64,000 nt of DNA from Puniceicoccales bacterium Verruco_01 (lineage in GTDB: Bacteria; Verrucomicrobiota; Verrucomicrobiia; Opitutales; Oceanipulchritudinaceae). Shown here one piece after another: positions 25,347-33,468 of this stretch; the first letter of the stretch is position 1; each line of letters opens with the position of its first letter. Both the position numbers and the translations under genes were made by a program. Under the pieces are notes generated by a model. That model searched no databases and was not told where the DNA came from. It saw only the letters and a program-made list of their open reading frames with translations. Location of the stretch: the NCBI GenBank assembly GCA_001604565.1, contig LVBV01000012.1:40414-104413 (forward strand), given 5' to 3'.

Positions 25347-26636
25347 TCAAACCGCGCCCAGTGCGTTGTCGAGGTCCCAGAGGAGGTCCTCCACGCTTTC
25401 TAGGCCGATCGAAAGGCGGATCAGTTCCGGCCCGATGCCGCACGCCGTCAGTTCCGCGTCGGAAAGCTGCTGATGAGTGGTGGAAGCCGGGTGGATCACA
25501 AGGCTCCGTACATCGCCCACGTTCGCCAGATGCGTGAAGACCTGAAGCGCCGCGATGAAGCGGGCGCCTGCGGCGCGCACGTCGCCTTCGGAGCGGATGC
25601 CGAAGGAGAAGACTGCCCCGGCCCCGCGCGGCAGAATCTTTTGAGCCAGAGCGTGCTGCGGGTGGGAGGTAAGGCCGGCGTGCGACACCCAGGCCACCTT
25701 GGAATGCGCCTCGAGGTGACGCGCCACGGCCAGGGCGTTGGCCACATGGCGCTCCATGCGCAGTGACAACGTTTCGATCCCCTGAAGCGAAAGGAATGCA
25801 TTGAAGGGCGAAAGGCACGCACCCACATCCCGCAGCGATACAGTGCGCAGCTTGGTGAGGAAAGCCATCTTGCCGAACTTTTCGAGGAAGTTCAGGTCAT
25901 GGTAGGCCGGTTCCGGATTGGCAATGGCGCCGTAATGAGAAAAATCGAAATTGCCGGAATCGAGCACCGCGCCGACAAGCGAGTTGCCGTGGCCGGAGAG
26001 GAACTTGGTGGCGGAATACACGACGATGTCCGCACCGAAATCCATCGGGCGGCAGAGCCATGGCGTGGCAAAGGTGTTGTCCACCACAAGCGGAACTCCG
26101 TGGGCGTGGGCGATCGTTGCCACGGCGGAAATATCCAGAATGGAGCCGCGCGGGTTGCCGATGGTCTCACCGTAAAAGAGACGCGTGCGTTTAGTGACCG
26201 CATTCTCCCATGCGGAAAGGTCCGAAGGATCGACGAAGGTGACCTCCACCGAGAGTTTCTTCAGGGTATGGACAAGCTGCGTCACCGTGCCGCCGTAGAG
26301 GTGCGCTGAGGCCACGATGTGGTCGCCCTGCGTCAGAAGCGTCAGGAAAGTGAGGAATTGAGCTGCCATACCGCTCGACGTGGCCACGGCGCCAACCGCG
26401 CCTTCCAGCGAGGCGAGACGTTCCTCCAGAACCGCCGTCGTGGGATTCCCGAGGCGCGTGTAGATGTATCCCGGCTCCTTGAGCTCGAAGATGCTGGCAG
26501 CCTGTTCGGCGCTATCGAAGGCGTATGAGCTGGTTTGATAAATGGGGACGGCGCAGGATCCTGTTTCGGCGTCGGGCTTCTGCCCGGCGTGGATCATCCG
26601 CGTTTCAAAGCCAAGTGGACGCTGAGTGTTGTGCAT
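25347..26636 (-). CDS. metY: O-acetylhomoserine (thiol)-lyase / Cys-Met metabolism PLP enzyme
   Basis: A 429-residue PLP enzyme making homocysteine from O-acetylhomoserine and sulfide. The N-terminus has GFETRMIHAGQKPDAETGSCAVPIYQTSSY. The PLP phosphate site is in YTRLGNPTTAVLEERLASLEG, ring stacking is in SAHLYGGT, and K211 in YSATKFLSGHGNS binds PLP. Length above 420 and the IYQTSSYAF pattern favour MetY over cystathionine gamma-synthase (about 390). ATG 26636 is chosen because the conserved N-terminus begins within 10 residues. No methionine or SAM riboswitch is recognisable in the 126 bases upstream. Confidence 0.92.
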   Translation of the reverse strand: MHNTQRPLGFETRMIHAGQKPDAETGSCAVPIYQTSSYAFDSAEQAASIFELKEPGYIYTRLGNPTTAVLEERLASLEGAVGAVATSSGMAAQFLTFLTLLTQGDHIVASAHLYGGTVTQLVHTLKKLSVEVTFVDPSDLSAWENAVTKRTRLFYGETIGNPRGSILDISAVATIAHAHGVPLVVDNTFATPWLCRPMDFGADIVVYSATKFLSGHGNSLVGAVLDSGNFDFSHYGAIANPEPAYHDLNFLEKFGKMAFLTKLRTVSLRDVGACLSPFNAFLSLQGIETLSLRMERHVANALAVARHLEAHSKVAWVSHAGLTSHPQHALAQKILPRGAGAVFSFGIRSEGDVRAAGARFIAALQVFTHLANVGDVRSLVIHPASTTHQQLSDAELTACGIGPELIRLSIGLESVEDLLWDLDNALGAV

Positions 26637-26762
26637 GGAAAGAGTGTGTTTGGAAATTTGTCCAACGATGGACCTCTTTCGGCGGAATGCAATCCACTTG
26701 AAACGGACGGGCTTGCGTCGAGAACGGGCGGACGGCGACGGATTCCGGCTTGCTATGGGCAA

Positions 26763-27116
26763 TTACAGGCTCCGGTCCATCCACGCGTGGGGATGGAGCA
26801 GGGCAGGATCGGGGTCGGGGGTCTCTGCCGCGTACACCAACATTCGGTAGGACCAGAGTCGGTCGTCGGGGGTTTCCGGCCTGAGGCGCCGAACATTTTC
26901 CATTATTATTGCAGGCGAACGGCCCCGCAGTTCGTCCATGTGGACGAAGCCGCAGTCGATCAGGTCGCGGGCGGCAGCGATGTCCAGCGCGGGGAGGCGT
27001 CGCTTGAACTCGGACTGAAGCGCGGCCATGTCCACCTTGCGCTTTTTGCGCGGGTCCGGGGCCATGTCGGGAAAATTCACGATTTCAAGTATCGGGGCGC
27101 CGTGGATTCCAGGCAA
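26763..27116 (-). CDS. Small helix-hairpin-helix protein, Cdd1-like
   Basis: A 117-residue cytosolic protein. Residues about 35-100 (SEFKRRLPALDIAAARDLIDCGFVHMDELRGRSPAIIM, then DRLWSYRMLVYAAETPDP) follow the pattern of the Cdd1 (pathogenicity-locus) family. In these a helix-hairpin-helix is followed by a short helical part that often ends in VYYA. The typical GIGxxxAxxL glycine motif is degenerate here (ALDIAAARDL). It lies 12 bases after the sugar transferase gene on the same strand, so may share its transcript; function is unknown. A lone HhH protein of another kind is the main alternative. Confidence 0.55.
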   Translation of the reverse strand: MPGIHGAPILEIVNFPDMAPDPRKKRKVDMAALQSEFKRRLPALDIAAARDLIDCGFVHMDELRGRSPAIIMENVRRLRPETPDDRLWSYRMLVYAAETPDPDPALLHPHAWMDRSL

Positions 27117-27128
27117 GCCAATCGCGGG

Positions 27129-28616
27129 TCAGCGGCCTTTGCCGAAGAGGACGATGTACACCGTCTTCACAGCGATGCAGAGGTCAAGCATGACCCCCGA
27201 ATAGCGCACATAGAATAGGTCGTAGCGAAGTTTGATCTTCGCATCACGAACACTGGCGCCGTAGGAATAATTCACCTGTGCCCATCCGGTGATTCCGGGA
27301 CGGACGAGGTGTCGCAGGTGGTAATAGGGGATCTGTTCCTCGTAATCGCAGACCAGTTTGTCCCACTCCGCGCGTGGGCCGATGAGGCTCATTTCGCCAC
27401 GCAGGACATTAACAAGCTGGGGAAGTTCATCCAGACGGCTTTTCCGCAAAAAACCTCCGATGCGGGTGATCCGGTTGTCCTTTTCCATCGTGTAGAGCGG
27501 TCCCTTGTCGGAACCATCTCGCATCGAACGGAATTTGAAGATGGTGAAGACCCGTTCGTGCAGGCCCACGCGTTTTTGACGGAAGATGATAGGTCCGGGG
27601 CTTTCCAGTCGGATCAAAACGGCGACAACGAAGAGTACGGGCGAGGTGAGAACAAGGCCGATCGAGGCCGCCACGATGTCGATCAGCCGTTTGAGGCGCG
27701 AGTAGGTTGCGCTCTGACTCAGGCGAAATCCCTCATTCAGTGCCCATTTGCCGGAAAGCGTCGTCAGGGGCACCGTCTGCCATTCCCTGGCGTGGAAGGC
27801 GTCCAGCAGATAGACCGGCGTTACATTGAAGTTGATCGCCACGAGCCGGTTCAGGAAGTTGCGGGGCAGCCTGTCGGGATCCTCCGCGATGACGATGGCG
27901 CTCAAATCTCGGGACAGGGCGCGGATGGCTTCCTCGACGTTCATGCCATAGAGGGCGTCCGGTTCGTCGCCATAGGATTCAACGAGTCCCGTCTGCGGAG
28001 AAATGAAATGGGGGACGTATTTGTGGTGAACCAGCGAAATCCATTCCAGAAATGCCTTTCGCGCATCACTGCCAGCAATGATCAGAATAGTCTGGAAGCG
28101 CAGGGCTCTCCGGCGGGCACGGAAAAGAAAGTAGCGCACCGGGATCGAGATGAACGGCGCAAGGGCCATCGCCGAAAGAAGCGACATATTCCCGTCGAAG
28201 ACGCGATCCGGTGCGAAGAAGAGGACGATGAGGACAAACAAAAAACACCCGGCTGCGGCGATCAGCTGCTCTGTTACATCGCGGACCGACATGTTGCATC
28301 GGGTTCGGCTGTAGGCGTCCACGCAGATGTTCGCGAAGACGAGCACGAGCGACATCAGTCCGAAAGAAGCCAGCCACTGTGAAACGTGGATGCCCTTCGC
28401 CCCTTGTTGTTCGACCAGATAGGCACATCCCGCAAAGCACAGGAAAAAGAGCAACAGATCCAGAAGAATCAGGGATGTTTTCCACAAGCGTATTCTGATT
28501 CGCTCGCACGAGGCATCTTCGACACGCCGATCCGACGGACCGACGTCCAGCCTCGTCGAAAATCGTTCCGTGAATTCCGGATTCCCGGGGTCGTGGGAGT
28601 CTTTGGTCACTTGCAT
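27129..28616 (-). CDS. Polyprenyl glycosylphosphotransferase (exopolysaccharide initiating sugar transferase)
   Basis: A 495-residue membrane enzyme that moves a sugar-1-phosphate onto undecaprenyl phosphate to begin a surface polysaccharide. Four N-terminal membrane helices lie at about residues 45-155, then a Rossmann-like CoA-binding-type region (SDARKAFLEW to EDPDRLPRNFL). A further membrane-associated helix (LIDIVAASIGLVLTSPVLFVVAVLIRLESPGPI) is followed by the catalytic bacterial sugar transferase domain. There FRQKRVGLHERVFTIFKFRSM, KSRLDELPQLVNVLRGEMSLIGPRAE and RPGITGWAQVNY are all diagnostic. The sugar is not predictable. No polymerase or flippase is nearby, so it is an isolated initiating gene. 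It is divergent from cstA. Confidence 0.92.
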   Translation of the reverse strand: MQVTKDSHDPGNPEFTERFSTRLDVGPSDRRVEDASCERIRIRLWKTSLILLDLLLFFLCFAGCAYLVEQQGAKGIHVSQWLASFGLMSLVLVFANICVDAYSRTRCNMSVRDVTEQLIAAAGCFLFVLIVLFFAPDRVFDGNMSLLSAMALAPFISIPVRYFLFRARRRALRFQTILIIAGSDARKAFLEWISLVHHKYVPHFISPQTGLVESYGDEPDALYGMNVEEAIRALSRDLSAIVIAEDPDRLPRNFLNRLVAINFNVTPVYLLDAFHAREWQTVPLTTLSGKWALNEGFRLSQSATYSRLKRLIDIVAASIGLVLTSPVLFVVAVLIRLESPGPIIFRQKRVGLHERVFTIFKFRSMRDGSDKGPLYTMEKDNRITRIGGFLRKSRLDELPQLVNVLRGEMSLIGPRAEWDKLVCDYEEQIPYYHLRHLVRPGITGWAQVNYSYGASVRDAKIKLRYDLFYVRYSGVMLDLCIAVKTVYIVLFGKGR

Positions 28617-28723
28617 GGGATGCGAACAGTTTTACAGACGCTTTACGTGACTCAAGCCTTTCTTGCCGCGGCGATGGTATATTGTCGCACAATATTTATT
28701 ATGTCTAATTGTCCCAATTTGGT

Positions 28724-28753
28724 GTCTGTATCGTTATTGAATAAGATACAGAC
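28724..28753. promoter_or_regulatory. Inverted repeat between the sugar transferase gene and cstA
   Basis: GTCTGTATC (28724-28732) and GATACAGAC (28745-28753) are perfect 9-base arms around a 12-base AT-rich loop. The site lies in the 222-base divergent region, upstream of the putative cstA promoter, and so could bind an activator or repressor. Confidence 0.45.
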
Positions 28754-28784
28754 CGTCCGCATTTGTGCAAATCGTGGTAAGAAC

Positions 28785-28814
28785 TTGAAAGAATCGTGAA
28801 ACAGGTCGCATAAT
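28785..28814 (+). promoter_or_regulatory. Putative sigma-70 promoter of cstA
   Basis: TTGAAA (28785-28790), an 18-base spacer and CATAAT (28809-28814) lie just before the cstA start at 28839. The leader would be short, with no clear Shine-Dalgarno. Confidence 0.5.
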
Positions 28815-28838
28815 TGGGGTTCACCCTATTCTCTACTC

Positions 28839-30668
28839 ATGCAGGTTCTGCTGATCGCCCTTGCCGCTGGCATATTTTACGTGGTCGCCTATAGGACCTA
28901 CGGACGCTGGCTCGGTCGCAAGTTGTTCATGCTCACGGCAACGAACATCTGTCCCGCCGTGTCGAAGAATGACGGCAACGATTATGTGCCTACACCGCGG
29001 TCGGTCCTCTTCGGGCATCATTTCGCCTCGATCGCAGGCACAGGTCCCATCGTCGGTCCGGCAATCGCGATTCTCTGGGGCTGGGTTCCGGCTCTTCTCT
29101 GGGTGCTGCTCGGCTCGGTTTTCCTCGGTGCGGTGCACGACATGGGCTCGCTCATCATCAGTGTGCGCAACGACGGGCGAACGATCGGCGACGTGGCTGG
29201 CAAATACATCAGTCCCCGGGCCCGGCTCCTATTCCTCAGCATCATCTTCATCGCCCTCTGTGTGTTTCTGGCTGTTCTGGGGCTAGTGATGGCAAGCGTT
29301 TTCCGGATGTTCCCTGCGGCAATCTTCCCCTGCCTGATCCAGATTCCCCTCGCGATGCTCATCGGCAGCATTCTGCACCGGCGCGGTCTTGGAATTTTCA
29401 CTGCGTCGTGCGTGTCGCTCATCCTCATGTATGCCTCCGTGTATTACGGCGACCTGGGGCTGCTCCACGCCTTCAACATGACGATGGCGGCATGGCCTGT
29501 CTGGGCTTGGGTTGTGGCGCTGCTCCTTTATTCCTACGCGGCCTCGGTACTGCCGGTCTGGCTTCTTTTACAGCCGCGCGACTTCATCAACGCCCTCCAG
29601 CTCATCTCCATCTGTCTCCTGCTTGTCGTGGGCGTGGCATTTGCGGGGTGTTTCGGCGGTCAGGACGGCACCTCCGTCACGATGCTGGCCCCTGCCGTGA
29701 ACCTGCATCCGGGAAAGGCGCCGCCCTTCCTGCCGTTCCTTTTCATCACAATCGCCTGCGGTGCCGTGAGCGGTTTTCACAACATCGTGAGCAGCGGTAC
29801 GACGAGCAAACAGCTCCGCTCCGAACCCGACGCCCTGCCGATCGGTTACGGCGGGATGTTGAGCGAGGGCTTTTTGTCGGTCCTTGTGATTCTCTCATGC
29901 GGCGCGGGAATCGGGCTCGGGCTTGCCACGCCCGACGGTGTCTTTCACAAGGGAATGGACGCATGGAAAGCCACCTACTCCTCGTGGGGAGCGATGTCTG
30001 GACTTTCCAGCAGCGTGGGCGCCTTCGTCCACGGCTCGGGCAATTTCCTTTCCTCAATCGGTCTGCCCGCGAACTTCTCCATCGCCCTCATGGGCCTGTT
30101 CGTCGCGTGTTTTGCAGGGACAAGCCTCGACACGGCTTGCCGGTTGCAACGCTATGTGGTGGAAGAACTTTCGCGCAGTGTCCTGCGGCACGATCGCGGC
30201 GGAGCCCCGATGGGAATGGCCCGTTTCTTTGAAAACAGGCACGGCGCAACGATCATGGCGGTGGCAACGGCGGGCTTCCTTGCGGTGCTCCCGGGCCCGG
30301 GCAAGGCGTGGACAGTGGACAGCATCGGAACGGGCGGGCTCATCCTCTGGCCTCTCTTTGGCGTGACGAACCAGCTCAGTGTGGGACTGGCCTTCATTGT
30401 CATCACGAGCTACCTGCTCCACTTGGGCAAACCCTTCTGGATGACGGCGATCCCCTGTGTCCTCATGCTCGTTCTGCCGCTCTGGGCGATTGTCGAACAG
30501 GTCTTCTTCGGTTGGGAGGGCGCGCCCGCATGGATTTTTGGCCACAATCTGCCGCTGGCAACGATCGGTATCATCGTGATTCTGCTGGAGATCGGCATCC
30601 TCCGCGAGGCGGTCAGCCTCTTCCGCCGGTCAATTCTGTATTACTACAGGCCGCGTCGAGCAAAGTAG
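28839..30668 (+). CDS. cstA: Carbon starvation protein CstA, pyruvate/peptide transporter family
   Basis: A 609-residue polytopic inner-membrane protein. The diagnostic CstA segment NDYVPTPRSVLFGHHFASIAGTGPIVGPAIAILWGW lies at residues about 47-82. It is followed by AVHDMGSLIISVRNDGRTIGDVAGKYI and the internal FHNIVSSGTTSKQLRSE. At least 14 hydrophobic segments can be counted. E. coli CstA is about 700 residues; this is a shorter member, nearer the BtsT/CstA variants that lack some C-terminal sequence. Known relatives import pyruvate or peptides when carbon is scarce. It is monocistronic, with an upstream inverted repeat and promoter that suggest dedicated control. Confidence 0.93.
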   Translation: MQVLLIALAAGIFYVVAYRTYGRWLGRKLFMLTATNICPAVSKNDGNDYVPTPRSVLFGHHFASIAGTGPIVGPAIAILWGWVPALLWVLLGSVFLGAVHDMGSLIISVRNDGRTIGDVAGKYISPRARLLFLSIIFIALCVFLAVLGLVMASVFRMFPAAIFPCLIQIPLAMLIGSILHRRGLGIFTASCVSLILMYASVYYGDLGLLHAFNMTMAAWPVWAWVVALLLYSYAASVLPVWLLLQPRDFINALQLISICLLLVVGVAFAGCFGGQDGTSVTMLAPAVNLHPGKAPPFLPFLFITIACGAVSGFHNIVSSGTTSKQLRSEPDALPIGYGGMLSEGFLSVLVILSCGAGIGLGLATPDGVFHKGMDAWKATYSSWGAMSGLSSSVGAFVHGSGNFLSSIGLPANFSIALMGLFVACFAGTSLDTACRLQRYVVEELSRSVLRHDRGGAPMGMARFFENRHGATIMAVATAGFLAVLPGPGKAWTVDSIGTGGLILWPLFGVTNQLSVGLAFIVITSYLLHLGKPFWMTAIPCVLMLVLPLWAIVEQVFFGWEGAPAWIFGHNLPLATIGIIVILLEIGILREAVSLFRRSILYYYRPRRAK

Positions 30669-30719
30669 AGTGCTCCCCCGTCCTGTCGATTGTTCGTTGT
30701 CAAAAACCGGCACTATGTT

Positions 30720-31151
30720 TCAAAGCCCGAGGCTCTCCCGGATCTTTGGTGCGCATTCCACCACGGCGCAGAGCCAGCAGACCGCGCTGATGCAGAAGCT
30801 CAAAAAAACGGCAGCGCTCGCCAGATCCTTGGCTCTTTTGGCCATCGGGTGACGCTTGAGCGAGATGTAGTCCACCACTGTCTCGATCGCGGAGTTGAAA
30901 AGTTCCACGAGCAGGATGAGGAGCGTCGTGGAGAGCAGCAGCGCCCGGAAGCTCCATGAAACGGGCATCAGAAAGGCCAGCGGTATAAGAATCGCGGCAA
31001 GAAGCAGTTCCAGTCGGAACGCCTCCTCCCCCGCGAAGGCCGAGTGCAGGCCATCCATCGTGTAGCGGAAGGCGGCAAGAATGTGAGCCAGTCCCTTCGT
31101 GGGACTTTTTTCAAACTCACCCGAAGTCGTATCCGTCTTGTCCCCGTTCAT
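30720..31151 (-). CDS. dgkA: Diacylglycerol kinase (DagK family)
   Basis: A 143-residue integral membrane kinase that phosphorylates diacylglycerol or undecaprenol. The family motifs are AFAGEEAFRLELLLAAILIPLAF and LLVELFNSAIETVVDYIS, where the E and N residues coordinate ATP-Mg; a third helix follows (AVFLSFCISAVCWLCAVV). ATG 31151 overlaps the stop of the preceding gene by four bases (ATGA). An in-frame upstream extension lies within that gene. It is the last of three coupled genes (M48 protease, endonuclease/phosphatase-fold protein, kinase). Confidence 0.92.
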   Translation of the reverse strand: MNGDKTDTTSGEFEKSPTKGLAHILAAFRYTMDGLHSAFAGEEAFRLELLLAAILIPLAFLMPVSWSFRALLLSTTLLILLVELFNSAIETVVDYISLKRHPMAKRAKDLASAAVFLSFCISAVCWLCAVVECAPKIRESLGL

Positions 31152-32098
31152 TCTTCCTCTCCGTTCTCGATCGCAGGTTTGTCTTTTGCGGGTGCCTTCT
31201 GCAGGGCGTCCGCCCCTGCATCGGGAAAGGTCAGATCGACCATGCACATTCTGTGGTCCGAGGCGGCACAGCCCGTTCCGTCAAAAATGAGGGCGGAATT
31301 CCTTTTTACCGAGGTCAGCATCGGTTCGGAGGCGAGCATCAGATCGATCCGCTGGTAAGTGTCGTTCTTTGAATAATAGTACGTCCAGTACTCTCCTCGC
31401 GAGTCCTTGGGCCGTAGGTCCGTGCCGATCGCCTCCTTCTGCACTCGCGTGAGTCTGCGCCAGACGGCGCCGCCCGCAGGGTCGTTCACATCTCCCGCGG
31501 CAAGCCATTTGTCGCCCAGACCGGAGCGTGCAAGAATGGCGCCGCGAAGACATTCAGCCTCGGAAAGGCGTTCGCGGTTCGTGGCTGCCTCCCCCAGTTT
31601 GTCGCGCTCGCGGCTCTTGACGTGGAAATCAAAGAGAGTCCACGGCGTCCCCCGGGTTTCGAAGTGCAAAACAAGAAGGCCCCGCCGCACCAACATGACT
31701 TGCCCAGCGAGCGTGTAGGTGAGGTTTTCCACCTTCTCGACACTTTTGAAGGGAATCTTCGAAAGCGCCGCGAGGCACCGGTCCTTGTCCGCCGCCGTCA
31801 GGTGCGCGCTGTAGGGGTAGTCGGCGCCCTCTTTTGCCAGATCGCGCTGCAATTCCGTCAGGTATGCCTCCGGCCCCATTTCCTGAAAGAGGATCACGTC
31901 GGGCTTCGCTGCGAGAATCGCGTGGCGCAGAGCTTCCTTTTCATCTTCGTCCTTCGGCGCGGAGGGCGTCCATCCGCTTTCAGTCCTGCGATCCGCGCCG
32001 TTGTAGTTGCGGACATTCCACGACGCCACCCGGACATTCGCCGCCGGAAGACCGGAGGCAAGGAGGAGAAGGGCTAGGAATGCGAAGAAACGTTTCAT
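31148..32098 (-). CDS. Secreted endonuclease/exonuclease/phosphatase-fold protein
   Basis: A 316-residue exported metal-dependent phosphoesterase. The signal peptide is residues 1-19 (MKRFFAFLALLLLASGLPA). Fold motifs in order: VASWNVRNYN (metal/active-site N), VILFQEMG (metal E), HVKSR, WLAAGDVND (D-x-N), RIDLMLAS, and the C-terminal SDHRMCMVDL with the catalytic SDH. The substrate may be DNA, a phosphoinositide or another phosphodiester. Export and its place between a membrane protease and diacylglycerol kinase hint at a lipid-related target, which is inference only. It overlaps both neighbours by four bases. Confidence 0.86.
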   Translation of the reverse strand: MKRFFAFLALLLLASGLPAANVRVASWNVRNYNGADRRTESGWTPSAPKDEDEKEALRHAILAAKPDVILFQEMGPEAYLTELQRDLAKEGADYPYSAHLTAADKDRCLAALSKIPFKSVEKVENLTYTLAGQVMLVRRGLLVLHFETRGTPWTLFDFHVKSRERDKLGEAATNRERLSEAECLRGAILARSGLGDKWLAAGDVNDPAGGAVWRRLTRVQKEAIGTDLRPKDSRGEYWTYYYSKNDTYQRIDLMLASEPMLTSVKRNSALIFDGTGCAASDHRMCMVDLTFPDAGADALQKAPAKDKPAIENGEEE

Positions 32099-33348
32099 GC
32101 AGGACAGTTTCCGCGAAGCGCGGTCTCGCGCTCGGGAAGGGTTGGATGGGAGTAATGGAAACTGCTGTAAAGAGGATGCGGGACGAGGTTCCCGAGATTT
32201 TCCGTGTGGAGCTTCCGCAGGGCGACGATCAGGGGTTCCGGATCGCCGGAAAGCGCCCTCTTCGCAAAGGCGTCCGCCTGGTACTCGTTCCGGCGGGAGA
32301 TGATGGAGAAAAGCGGCGTGAGCCAGAAAAGGAAGGGACCGGAAAGCAGGCTGAAAAGAAGCAGAACCGGAGCGAGTCGCGCCGGATCGTGGGCGAAACC
32401 GAAGCTCGTCACAAACCATGGGCAGGATGCGAGCCACCCGATGAGGGCGAAGGAAAGAAAGGTCAGTATGGCAGAAACTCCGATCATCCTTGGAATGTGA
32501 CCGAGTTTGTAGTGCCCGATCTCATGGGCGAGGACGCCCTCCAGCTCCTCCGGGGAAAGCTGGGCGATCAGCGTGTCGAAGAGCACGACGCGGCGCGTGC
32601 GGCCCACGCCTGCGAAGAACGCGTTGGAATGCCCCGAGCGTCGCGAGCCGTCCATGACGAGGATCGTCTTCGCGGCGAACCCCGTGCGCGCGGCAAGGCT
32701 CATGAGCCGGTCCTTCAGTTCCCCGTCGGCCAGCGGAGTGAACTTGTTGAAGAGCGGCAGGATGAACTTCGGGTACAACACCATCAGGACGAGCATGAAG
32801 AGGAAGGTGCACGCAAAGCCCCACATCCACCAGTAAGGCACACGGATCAGGCCCAGAAGCACCACCGCGATCGGATACATGAGGCACGCGGAAAGGACAG
32901 CGCCCTTGCCTTTGTCGGCGAGCCACAGCCCACGGCCCGACTTGTTGAAGCCGAATTTCTCCTCCACGCGGAAGGTGTGCCACCAGTCGATCGGCCAGTC
33001 CGCAAGGTCGATTGCCTGCCCGATGACAAGAAGCGCTGCCGCCTGCCCCCAGATCGAATAACCGAAGGCGGACGAAAGGCTGTTGTAGAGTGCCGGCAGG
33101 ATCCCGCTGAAGAGAATTACCGCCAGAATCGCCGCGCTCCAGAGTGCCTCCGCGCAGTTGTAAAGGCTCGTCGCGGCGGTGTAGCGGACGCTCTTCCCGT
33201 ATGTTTCGAGGTCAACGAACCCTTCCATTCCCGCCGGAACCGTCCCCGCTCTTTCGAGCGCGTGGCGACGGTTCAGGTCCTCCAGCACCAGCGTGAAGAG
33301 CACCTTGGCTGCGATGAGAACGGCGACGAATGCGGGAAAGGCGTCCAT
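32095..33348 (-). CDS. M48 family membrane metalloprotease (Ste24/CAAX prenyl protease 1 type)
   Basis: A 417-residue inner-membrane zinc protease. Zinc ligands H275 and H279 lie in LAHEIGHYKLGH with catalytic E276, and the third ligand is E355 in SRRNEYQADAFA. At least six hydrophobic helices surround the site. The middle segment WWHTFRVEEKFGFNKSGRGLWLADKGKG matches the Ste24 family's TFxIExxFGFN. The ATG at 33348 is preferred over one at 33369; the difference is seven residues. Bacterial members degrade or process membrane proteins. It heads the three-gene coupled run and is divergent from the helicase gene. Confidence 0.93.
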   Translation of the reverse strand: MDAFPAFVAVLIAAKVLFTLVLEDLNRRHALERAGTVPAGMEGFVDLETYGKSVRYTAATSLYNCAEALWSAAILAVILFSGILPALYNSLSSAFGYSIWGQAAALLVIGQAIDLADWPIDWWHTFRVEEKFGFNKSGRGLWLADKGKGAVLSACLMYPIAVVLLGLIRVPYWWMWGFACTFLFMLVLMVLYPKFILPLFNKFTPLADGELKDRLMSLAARTGFAAKTILVMDGSRRSGHSNAFFAGVGRTRRVVLFDTLIAQLSPEELEGVLAHEIGHYKLGHIPRMIGVSAILTFLSFALIGWLASCPWFVTSFGFAHDPARLAPVLLLFSLLSGPFLFWLTPLFSIISRRNEYQADAFAKRALSGDPEPLIVALRKLHTENLGNLVPHPLYSSFHYSHPTLPERETALRGNCPA

Positions 33349-33468
33349 GTGCGTCGTATCGCAAGGCACAGCGCGAAACGGGTCAAGAGGATTGATTTCT
33401 CCGGCGCGTTCGCGTGGGCGGGACTTTGCGGATTGCCCTCTCCGGGGAATAAATGTTCATATGATCCG

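Noticed and set aside
26637..26762. SAM riboswitch upstream of metY
   Set aside because: A short GTCCA/TGGAC hairpin is present, but no SAM-I, SAM-II or SAM/SAH consensus pieces could be found.
31834..33468. In-frame extension upstream of the DinG-type helicase
   Set aside because: It reads antisense through the M48 and endonuclease-fold genes, with no domain content. The helicase homology begins after 33469.
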